From Ovis canadensis (Eukaryota > Chordata > Mammalia > Artiodactyla > Bovidae): a DNA stretch of 64,000 nt. The stretch covers positions 87,396,501-87,460,500 of the forward strand of contig NC_091245.1 in the NCBI RefSeq assembly GCF_042477335.2, read 5' to 3'. The notes under the pieces are model-generated. The model made no database searches and had not been told where the DNA came from. It saw only the letters and a list, made by a program, of their open reading frames with translations. Positions within the stretch are counted from its first letter, which is position 1. Each line of letters starts with the position of its first letter. Position numbers and translations under genes: made by a program. Positions 55,551 to 64,000 of this stretch are shown piece by piece.

Positions 55551-56340
55551 GTTTTGTAGTCAACAGAATACAGCAGACTAGCACTAATAAGATCCATCTA
55601 TTTGGGCTAGTAACTCAATTGAGCAGTAGGAGCCAGCATGTAATGTAGGACAGAGACGGAAAGCTGGAAGAGCAGTCCTCATCGCTGAGCTTCGTTTTCC
55701 TTTTTCCGTACAGTGAGGTCCAGCCTCAGGGGTCCCTTTGTCTGTGAAATTAATATTGTCAACTAGATGGAATATTTTAGCAAGTTATTAAGAAGGCTAT
55801 ATTTGTGTTATTTCTCTTTTTCCTGAGTTTGATTGAAAGTAGTGTAACATAATAAAGCTGTTTAGGAAGATAGTTAGAAACAAGTTTAAAATTTGAAAGA
55901 CAAATTCACAAAGTACCTTGTATGTCAGTATTCAAGAGGATATAAATAAAGTCTTCTAGTATTTGATTTTCCTACCTATTTTAATTATCTTCACTTTGTC
56001 TAATTCTTTATCAGTGTTGGGCAAGTTAGAGTTATCTTTAAACCTTTATCTATCCAGGCTATTGTTTTACCTACATAGCAATCATCCGTGTCATTTCTGT
56101 AATTCAAGCTGCTTGAACTGAATAACAGTGTGTTAGGATCACTGTTGAATTGTTCCAGTTTTGATACAGCACTGTATGTAAATGGAATACACCATTTTTG
56201 ATGTCTTGCTATTAGGTGCTAACAGAAATGAACATATCTGATAAGAACCAAGCAAAGAAAGGATACCAGAAAGACCAAATTTGTTTGATTTGTACCTGAA
56301 TAATGGCCTAGGTGATCTTTGAAACAATTTTCGGGAGGAT
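55551..56340. other. AT-rich intron sequence, nothing recognised
   Basis: No gene or repeat family was recognised. Confidence 0.3.
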
Positions 56341-56344
56341 GTAG

Positions 56345-56470
56345 TCTTTTGTTTCCTTTTGGATGTGCTGCACAGCTTATGGGATCTTGGTTTCCAACCA
56401 GGGATTGAACCAGGGCCCATGGCACTGAAAGTGCAGAGTCCTAACCACTGCACTGCCAGGGAATTCCCAG
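56345..56470 (-). mobile_element. CHR-type SINE
   Basis: Antisense: 'gatgtgctgcacagcttatg', 'gatcttggtttccaaccagg' and 'cactgccagggaattcccag'. Confidence 0.9.
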
Positions 56471-58195
56471 ATATATAGTCTTTAGACATGAGTTTCCTTT
56501 GATTTTTGAGTTTAACTTAGAAGATATTTAAAGGTTAGGACTTCTAAGGGTTAGCTGAGATACATTGTTCCAGTACTTTTTTTTTTGCTATAGTCACATG
56601 ACTGTATCTCAAATAAATAAATGTTTTAATAATCATATAAAAGTTTTAAGTTTTTTGAGTGCTGTTAGTATTTTACATCTCAAAAAATTTTCGTTGCTTA
56701 AAAGTAGACGGTGTCCTAATTTTTTTAGCTGCTCATATAAATCTATACAGCTGGCATGGCAGGCATGTCTTGCCAGGATTGAAACATATACTATTTGTAT
56801 ATTTAAATTGTTCTTGTATTTCCTGCTTTTATTCACGTGGCCTGCTGTTAACGCTTATTACACTCGTAAAATAGGGACCAATTAAGTCAGACCTCTTTAA
56901 AAATGAGCAGTATAACTTGATTCTTGTCATATTGTAATTAATCTTCCTGTAGTGATTGACCGTGGAACCTATCTACACTTGGTTAAATACTCAAAAAATT
57001 TCCTTTATCCTTTCAAGTTGGATTTTAAAAGTAAAATAGTATTCCATTGAATTCTGAGAGCTTACGAACATGTTATCTTTAAACATTGTATTTGGATTTC
57101 TGTTTTAGTCATGTATTGAAATTTCTTGTTTTTATAGGTTTTATTTAATGGATAGTATTTTATACTTAGATATGACCTTGGAACTTACCAATATAATTTT
57201 AGAATCATTAGGTAAAAAATATTTTAAAATCAGTTGAGCAGCAAAGCTCCCCTTTAGTCACTGCTTTGAACTAATGAGGAGATGAATTTTGCCCCGGACC
57301 TTGAAGTTATGTTTTACAAATTACTGTAAATTACAGAAGGATTGTTTTAGAGTGAGATACCTTTAATAGAACATTTCCGTCTCTATTTACTGCAGTTAGA
57401 ACATGGGAATCGTTAACTTCAGAACAGGACTCGGTTTGAAGTAATGATATAAATACTACAGTGACTTATGTAGATATTCTAGTTCTGATGTATGTGACAT
57501 GATGGCACAGTCTTAACCTTTCTGTGCAAGTTATTTTAATATTGAGTTATATATGTATTTCTGAAAATAAAAATTGAACTACTTCAGTTTAATGGTGGAA
57601 GTCTTTTTTTTTTTTTTTTTACCATTTTGCAGCATTAATAATTCTTCCCGTGTTTAGGCTCATTTCAGATTATTGAAAATAATTTCCTTTCTTTGTCTAT
57701 GTCTAGGAAGACACGTATGTTTCTTATTCTTTTTTGTTATTATAGTTGCAATTAAAGTCCACATTCATGTTCTCATTGATTTTGTAGTTTTCAACTTTTT
57801 TTAGACTACGTAAAAGTTTATTTAGTAAGCTTTTTGTTTGGGAATAATTTTTGGTTTGTAGGAAAGCTGCAGAAATAATGCATGGAGTTCCTGTATAGTA
57901 TTTGCTTGATCCTTCCTAGTGTTGATGTGTTACATAGCTGTGGTTTATTTGTCAGAACTAAGAGATTAATGTTGATGCATTAATGTTAACTAAACTTCAC
58001 ACTTTATTTGAAGTTCAGCAGTTTTTCCATGAATGTTCTTTTTCTGCTGCACGATCCAGTTCAGGACACTGCATTGCATTTAGTCAAGGCTACTTTTTAT
58101 TAAGCTTTTTGATTTTCAGTGTTCAGAAGGAGGCTTGTTTATTGACTTATTTATGATTAGGTATCTGATTGTCTTATGTGTACACAGGTACTTTG
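56471..58195. other. AT-rich intron sequence, poly-T run
   Basis: No recognised gene or repeat apart from a run of about 20 T at 57604-57623. The frame of 106 codons at 56565-56885 has no motif. Confidence 0.4.
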
Positions 58196-58540
58196 CTAGC
58201 CTGGAGATATAAATGAGAAATAGACAAAACTCTTAAGCAGTTCAAGTTGTGGAGATACACAAGTAAACAGTGGATGGAATGTTGTTATAGAGAGAATAGC
58301 CAGTTTTGGGAGGAGGGAGAGACATATCAGGGAAGTCCTCTCTGAGGTGACATTTGAGATAGACTTTGAAGGATAAATAGAAACTCTTAAGGCAGAGAGT
58401 AGAGAGAAGCACATCCAGGCAGAGGGAATAGTATGTACATAGACTCAGAAATATGAATGAGCAAATAGATTTGCCCTGGAGTAAAGGGTTGGCATGGGAG
58501 GAGTGTAGGAAGTAAGGCTGGAAAGGTATATAGCAGATTT
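58196..58540 (-). repeat. Ancient interspersed repeat, L2-like
   Basis: 'gggaagtcctctctgaggtg', 'acatttgagatagactttga' and 'catccaggcagagggaatag' are a recurrent old mammalian repeat pattern, probably antisense L2. Low certainty on family. Confidence 0.45.
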
Positions 58541-58611
58541 GGAGAGTATTGATTTGAATTTTTACTAGCTGTATTTTAAAAAGCTACATTTTACTATAAA
58601 TAGATAAAGAT

Positions 58612-58807
58612 TTGTTGTTGTTTAGTTCAACTTTGCGACCCCGTGGACTGGAGCCAGCCAGGCTCTTCTGTCCCTGGGATTTCCTGGGCAAGAATACTGG
58701 AGTGGGTTGCCATTTCCTTCTCCAGGGGATCTTCCATACCCAGGGATTGAAATGCATCTCCTGCATTATGGGTGGATTCTTTACCACTGAACCACCAAGG
58801 AAGCCCC
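58612..58807 (-). mobile_element. Bov-tA SINE
   Basis: Antisense copy from 'ttgttgttgtttagttcaac' to 'accaccaaggaagcccc'. The exact 11-bp duplication tagataaagat flanks it at 58601-58611 and 58808-58818. Confidence 0.95.
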
Positions 58808-58818
58808 TAGATAAAGAT

Positions 58819-60184
58819 AAATATAGATAGAATTTGGGGGAAATCATCTGGAGACTTTGCATTCTCCTCCCCTTTATTACCTCTCTTTTTTGCCATTCTA
58901 CTACTAATTCATGCTGTGATAAAGGTTAGTAGAAGGAAATACATGTATGAACCCAGAGTTTTTGGGGTTTGACTTACAGCATTGGTGAGCATTTATATGG
59001 TAAAGGAAATTGAAATTGTAGACATCCATAGGGATGTATAACTGAATTTGAATTGAAACTGAATTGAAATTGTAGACAACTGAATTTATATTTTGTTATT
59101 GGTAAACTTTTAAAGTTGGTATTTGCATTCAATTAAATAGGCATTTAGAAAAGTGCTGTATGCTGCCATCAGTGTTTGAGATTTAGGTAGCGATATGATT
59201 CTAATATTTTTAAATGTGAAAATTTGATGAATGGATGTAACATTACAGTTTACTTTGTAGGACATCACTGCTGTGAATTATTTATATGGGTTAAATGTGT
59301 ATTTCACATTTCTGTCTCACAAGAAAATTTTGAGGCAGAGCTAGCTGGTAAGAAATGTGCCTATTCAAAAATAGTTTTCAGTCAGGTCACATGTATATAC
59401 CATGTAATTTAGCCTTAGCACTACAGTGACTTTATGTTGCTCTGCTTTCAAAGAAATAAAAGGAAAGTTACTCACCAGAAGCCAGGATTAGAACTTTGCA
59501 GCAGTCAGAAAATGAACCCCCTTCTTGCTCACAAATGACTGATCCCTTAAGCACACTTGTTATATTTCATAAAAGTGAAGAAGAGAGCCTACTTCCCCCT
59601 TTTACTTGACTTGTTGTCCAAAGAAAACACATGATCTTTAGTAACACTGTTCATATTCTCAAGTGAAAATATTTTGAGGAGAGCTACTTGGCTAAGTGAG
59701 CTGCCCCCCCCCCCCTTTTTTTTAAACTATTTTGTCCCCATTTAGGTGGTTTATGAACGTTAACTTTCTACTTTGTGGTTTATAATATGGCTTGTAAAAT
59801 GATAGGATCAAGTCCATGAAAGATGTGAAGCTGAACAAACCCTACACCACTGTGTAAGCCAGACATATTTTGGTTGTTAGAGATTAAAAATTCTCCCCAT
59901 CCCTTACTGAGTATTTGCCTTCTAGAAATATTTAATGAAAAAGTAATTGATACTGGGAGGAGACACATAGGTAACTTCAGATAACTGGTAATGTTTAACT
60001 TTTTATATTGAGTGATAGGTACACATATATTTGTTTTGTCTCACACATGTCATAAATATCTCTTCTTGTATTCAGTATTTAATTGAAGCAACTTAAAAAG
60101 GTTTAAAGGCCAGGAAAGGGGTAATTGATTATAATTAGCTTTTTAAGCCAGTTCCATTCAAAGTGGTGGTCATGGTGGTTTTGT
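58819..60184. other. AT-rich intron sequence with a C/T homopolymer pair
   Basis: No recognised gene or repeat. About 13 C followed by about 9 T lie at 59703-59724. Confidence 0.4.
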
Positions 60185-60590
60185 TTTGTTGGGTCACAAG
60201 GGATAGAAAACTCACTCAAACTAGCTTAGAGTTGAAGAGGGGAATTACTGTTAAACTAGAGACAGATTTATGAAAGTGCAGGAAGAGCTGAAAAATCAGG
60301 CTGCAGAAACTGAAGCAGTGCTGGCATTGGCCACCTGCTGTCTGCCTTCGTTCTGTTTCTCATTGTCTTCATTGTCCACTGTTTCTGCCTCTTTTTACTT
60401 TGTCTTTACTGATTCTCCTTGGTGTCTTCCTCTCCCTTTTGTCTCCTTGGTCCCATACACTCTCTCTTCCCTCAGTTATCTTTAGTGTCTTCTTTTGTGC
60501 AGTCTCTCTCTCATGACATCTCTGAGTCTCTGTGTGTATTTGTTTATGCTGTTTTCTCTCCACACCAACTTTCTGAATCCTTTCCTTTAG
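60185..60590 (-). repeat. Possible old interspersed repeat, family unknown
   Basis: 'gatagaaaactcactcaaac' on the left, then a long pyrimidine-rich right part. The layout resembles the 53.7-54.2 kb element. The family is not named. Confidence 0.3.
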
Positions 60591-60593
60591 CAG

Positions 60594-60800
60594 GGACTTC
60601 CCTCATGTCTCAGATGGTAAAGAATCTGCCTGCAGTGCAGGAGACCTGGGTTCGATCCCTGGGTCAGGACAATCCCCTGGAGAAGGGAATGGCAACGCAC
60701 TCCAGTCTTCTTGCCTGGAAGATTCCATGGACAGAGGAGCCTGGCAGGCTACAGTCCATGGTGCTGCAGAGTCAGACACGACTGAGCAACTAACATACCT
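60594..60800 (+). mobile_element. Bov-tA SINE
   Basis: 'gggacttccctcatgtctca' start, 'gggttcgatccctgggtcag' B-box region, and end 'cgactgagcaactaacatac'. Confidence 0.93.
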
Positions 60801-60916
60801 TTTTGGTGTTGATGTGCTATAATGGTAGTCTAAGTTTTCACACATTGTGACCTTGTAGTTTAGGATGACTTTTTCTGTGTCTTCTAGTGCAGAGTCCTCC
60901 AATAATTGACTGGTTG

Positions 60917-61037
60917 AAATGGCAACCCACTCCAGTATTCTTGCCTGGAAAATCCCATGGATGGAGGAGCCTGGTAGGCTACAGGCCATGGGATTGCAAA
61001 GAGTCGGATACGACTGAGCGACTTCACTCACTCACTC
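60917..61037 (+). mobile_element. Bov-A monomer SINE
   Basis: From 'gaaatggcaacccactccag' to 'gcgacttcactcactcactc'. Confidence 0.9.
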
Positions 61038-61404
61038 CAGTCACAATACATTGAGTGGCCTATCAACAAAATCTTTGCCAAACCTGAGAATGGACATTCT
61101 CAGCACCATGGGATAAAACGGTCATGAAATACAATCATGGCTACTGCAACTGCTGACTTTCAACGCCCATGAAAGGAGTTCAGGGTGAAAATCATAAACG
61201 AGGCACTCTGTGCTCTGGGAAAAACTGTCAGAACAGGCCTTCAGATAGTTAGATCCTTTCAGGAAAAGATTTTGTGAGTTCCAATTCTTGCATCTTCTCA
61301 TACCTAGAGAGACACTGACGTCATTAATGGTGACATCTGCTTTGGCTATTAAGGAAAATTTTACAGTTAAAAAGTCAAAATAGAGTGAGTGGCTATGGTT
61401 CAGA
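61038..61404. other. Unidentified 0.37-kb stretch between two SINEs
   Basis: CpG-richer than the surrounding intron, with a palindromic CRE, tgacgtca, at 61316-61323. I recall no family for it. It may be part of a ruminant retroelement, but I cannot support that. No open frame of note. Confidence 0.4.
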
Positions 61405-61605
61405 CAGGGCTTCCCTTGTAGCTCAGTTGTTAAAGAATCTGCCTGCAGTGCAGAAGACCCGGGTTCAATCTTGAGTTGGGAAGATGCCCTGGAGAAGGAA
61501 ATGGCAACCCACTTCAGTATCTTTGCCTGGAAAATCTCATGGACAGAGGAGCCCTAGTGGGCTGCAGTCCATGGGGCACAACTGAGCGACTAACACTAAC
61601 ACACT
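61405..61605 (+). mobile_element. Bov-tA SINE
   Basis: 'agggcttcccttgtagctca' start, 'gacccgggttcaatcttgag' B-box region, and end 'gcgactaacactaacacact'. Confidence 0.92.
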
Positions 61606-61944
61606 CATCTTTTGGAGCTAGGTCACACAGGGTGTAGGCCTTCTGTCAGCCTGTGACTGGGTGGGTCCTGTGTGAGGTATTTACTGATTATCCAGTCATA
61701 GAGAGGGGCATGGCCCAGATCCTGTAGTTTCCAACCCCCGAATGAAATAGGGATGTCTCCAGAAGAGGTTATGGGCAGGCAAGTATTCTTAGTATATCAA
61801 TTAAGTTTAATAAAAATTTCTTAGTGCACTTTTAGTCTCTTTGGTGATTGCTATATAGTTACTTCCTAGAAAAATCTTTCTCAGAGTGGAGATCCTTTAT
61901 CTTTGTCCTGTTCACAACTCACTGCCATCTTTTATTGTTAAGAT
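61606..61944. other. Intron sequence, nothing recognised
   Basis: No gene or repeat family was recognised. Confidence 0.3.
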
Positions 61945-61972
61945 ATTCATTCATTCATTCATTCATTCATTC
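61945..61972. repeat. (ATTC)n tetranucleotide repeat
   Basis: Seven attc units in a row, likely variable in length. The following 'agtgaacaaatatgtaatga' suggests it arose in the tail of an old mammalian repeat. Confidence 0.9.
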
Positions 61973-62144
61973 AGTGAACAAATATGTAATGAGCACTCAT
62001 AACATTTCTTACACTCTTTCAGGTATTGGATATAGAGTGGACAGGACAGATTGATAGCAGTTAATTTCACTGAAGCGGATAATGGGTATAAGAGAGCTGG
62101 AACAGGGTTTGAGAATAAAGTTTAGAGGGGAATAGGGAGAATAG

Positions 62145-62356
62145 AGGGCTTCCCTGGTGGCTCAGATGGTAAAGAATCTGCGTGCAATGCAGGAGACCTG
62201 GGTTTGATCCCTGGATTGGGAACATCCCCTGGAGGAGGGCATGGCAACCCACTCCAGTATTCTTGCCTGGAGAATCCCATGGGCAGAGGAGCCTGGTGGG
62301 CTACAGTCTGTGGGGTCGCAAAGAGTCGGTCATGACTGAGCGCCTAAGTACAGGTC
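62145..62356 (+). mobile_element. Bov-tA SINE
   Basis: Well-preserved copy from 'agggcttccctggtggctca' to 'gcgcctaagtacaggtc'. The exact 11-bp duplication agggagaatag flanks it at 62134-62144 and 62357-62367. Confidence 0.95.
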
Positions 62357-62367
62357 AGGGAGAATAG

Positions 62368-63591
62368 GAGACTTGTGAGTGAGTCCAAATTTATTGTCAA
62401 GTATAGTTGTGAGGTGAGAGTTGAAGGCGTAACCACGAATGGGTGTGGGGCTGACTAAAGATAGCAGAGGAATGGAAATGTCCTGTTTCTGTTAACTGCC
62501 CACATTGAAAATTCCATCTATTGGAACTGGCATTTGCAAAATGTGATTAGGCAACCACTGACTCTCATAGAAACTCAAGCCATTTTCCCACAGTTACTAC
62601 GTGTCTGCTCTGCCCTAGAACGTGCTCTAGACTGGGGATAGAGACACAGAAAGAAGGCAGTGTTCTGTGCTTTCGAGGATCATGCTTTTGAGTTTAGGGC
62701 TAGTGGAATACTAAACACACACCAACCCAAATAATTAAAATAATTGGTTCAAGTATTAGTGTTTTGGTATTTGACATTAGCCTGTGTAGGATCAGATTGA
62801 ACCTGGTCAGGGTTACTTTGAAGGAGAATTACATAGATGTGGAAGGATTTTCAGGTTGTACCAAAAAGTTTACCATTTTAATCAAAATCAAGGAAAACTC
62901 ATTAGCAGTTTATGAGATTAGGAGCTGGAAAGAGAGTCAAAAATTTTTTTCTTATTGAGTAGCTAGAGCTGGCTAGAGATAAAATGGGATGATGTGACTG
63001 GGAACGACAGTTTGGGGCTTAATTTTGGAAATTAACCTCTAGGGCTGATGCTGAAAGGGAATAATTTGTGCCAGCCATCAGAGCAGGGAGTATTAATTGA
63101 CTGTGTTCAGAGGGAATAGGGAAGGCTTCAGCAAAGAATTGAGTTTGAATTGAATAGTATTTTCAAGAATGTTTAAATACAGAAGACTGGCATGCTTAGA
63201 GGGACAGTGGGCTGGGGGAAAAATTATATTTTAGGTTAAGGAAACTGGTTAATTTCACAAGAAAAATAGATCTAACTTCTCCTGTAAGACCATAAATTCC
63301 TAAACTTATTTGTCTTTGAAGTCTCAGTGTCTAGCAGTGCCAGGCAATGCAAGATATGTTTGTGTTTTTTTGTTTCAAAGGCTGAATAACAATTTTTGTT
63401 TGTTCTGTAACGTTTTCCCCATCTGTAATTTTGCTAACCATTTCTTTTACTGAGTTAGAAAGCTGGAAACTAGTCTTTGTGTTAAGTATCGTACCTTGAA
63501 AAACATGTTGGATGAAATGTCAGTTTTTTACCTTAATCTGAATTTTTATTCTGTTAGCTACTTTTGCCTTAATAGAAAGAAATCAGTATGA
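62368..63591. other. AT-rich intron sequence, hints of old repeats
   Basis: 'gaacgtgctctagactgggg' near 62618 and 'ggaaggcttcagcaaagaat' near 63120 resemble a common ancient mammalian repeat, but the copies are too diverged to delimit. No gene. Confidence 0.35.
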
Positions 63592-63606
63592 ACAATAGAT
63601 AATCTT

Positions 63607-63692
63607 TTTAAAAACATTTATTTTTAATTGAAGGGTAATTGCTTTACAGTATTGTGTTGATTTATGGCAAACATCAACATGAGACCCCTCCC
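63607..63692 (-). mobile_element. Very short L1 3'-end insertion
   Basis: 86 bp of antisense ruminant L1 3' UTR (aattgaagggtaattgcttt, then acatcaacatgagacccctc). The exact 15-bp duplication acaatagataatctt flanks it at 63592-63606 and 63693-63707. Confidence 0.92.
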
Positions 63693-63839
63693 ACAATAGA
63701 TAATCTTACTGGAAATAGCATGACTTGTGCATCTGTGATCTTTAGTTATAGATATTCACTTTTTTTTTATGAATAGTAATCCACTTGAATGTTATTCTAG
63801 TTTGAGATTGTATAAATACAGAGTATCCTTGAGCATGAT

Positions 63840-64000
63840 TATAGGAGCTTGGCTGCTAGATGGCTCTTACCTTCTCGCTGTCGTGGCGCTCTTTAATTCT
63901 TTCTGCTCTTTGTTCCTTCGTGACTAGAGTGCGCAATTGGTAGAGTGCATGCACTACCATGCATTATGGTAGTGCTGTGGATTGTTGGGTTAATCGGAAG
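63840..64000. other. CpG-rich segment with perfect hairpin, cut by window edge
   Basis: About 160 bp with several CpGs in an AT-rich intron. It contains a perfect 10-bp stem, gcactaccat / atggtagtgc, with a 5-base loop at 63951-63975. Just upstream, gtgcgcaattgg at 63929-63940 matches the Pol III A-box TRGCNNARYNGG at 10 of 12 positions. No good B-box is visible. Identity unknown. Confidence 0.5.

Larger units (their letters stand above)
47743..64000 (+). other. GNAI3: GNAI3 intron 1 (partial)
   Basis: Starts at the gtgagg donor and continues past the window edge. I looked for the small second exon, which should encode the P-loop GAGESGKSTIVKQMK, and did not see it. The first ~2.3 kb is unique, AT-rich DNA. 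The repeats within are listed separately. Confidence 0.85.

Noticed and set aside
61099-61119. RE1/REST-like sequence
   Set aside because: Only the left half (tcagcacc) fits; the right half does not match, so it is not a convincing REST site.
63922-64000. tRNA gene
   Set aside because: An A-box-like start is present, but the middle hairpin has a 10-bp stem instead of a 5-bp anticodon stem and no good B-box is seen; the 3' end is outside the window.
47743-64000. GNAI3 exon 2
   Set aside because: I searched by eye for a P-loop exon (GAGESGKST) with AG/GT borders on plus and found none, so it must lie beyond the window or have been missed.

Overview
This window is nuclear DNA from a ruminant, most likely cattle or a close relative. 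The evidence is the dense load of Bov-tA and Bov-A2 SINEs, BovB/RTE pieces with ART2A-like tails, cetartiodactyl CHR-type tRNA SINEs and ruminant L1 ends, on a background of older mammalian MIR, L2, MER5A/MER20-like, hAT-Charlie and Tigger copies. The gene order AMIGO1 (minus), GPR61 (plus), GNAI3 (plus) matches human 1p13.3. From general knowledge this corresponds to bovine chromosome 3, but the sequence alone does not prove the species.

Layout: 1-2.7 kb is non-coding DNA downstream of AMIGO1, possibly including the 3' end of the convergent neighbour CYB561D1 known from human synteny. About 2.7-5.85 kb is the probable AMIGO1 3' UTR. The complete single-exon AMIGO1 reading frame (493 aa, minus strand) is at 5851-7332, and its CpG-rich promoter region lies near 7.8-8.3 kb. 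A roughly 33-kb intergenic interval (8.3-41.7 kb) is packed with SINEs and older repeats, with a few single-copy islands that look like candidate enhancers. The complete single-exon GPR61 reading frame (450 aa) is at 42019-43371, preceded by a likely 5' UTR splice acceptor and a consensus CTCF motif. A 4-kb spacer carrying a second CTCF motif leads to the GNAI3 CpG-island promoter. GNAI3 coding exon 1 is at 47625-47742, and its large first intron runs off the right edge. I did not find GNAI3 exon 2, so only the first 39 codons plus one base are present.

Together the genes form a cell-surface signalling neighbourhood: a neuronal adhesion protein and Kv2.1 auxiliary subunit (AMIGO1), an orphan class A GPCR with constitutive Gs activity (GPR61), and a Gi alpha subunit (GNAI3). 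Nothing in the sequence shows that they are co-regulated. I see no CRISPR array, rRNA gene, functional tRNA gene, complete mobile element or novel multi-gene system. The most interesting unexplained items are an inverted pair of Bov-tA SINEs sharing one target-site duplication, the consensus CTCF motifs flanking GPR61, two compact homeodomain/E-box clusters in the intergenic interval, and a CpG-rich segment with a perfect hairpin at the right edge.
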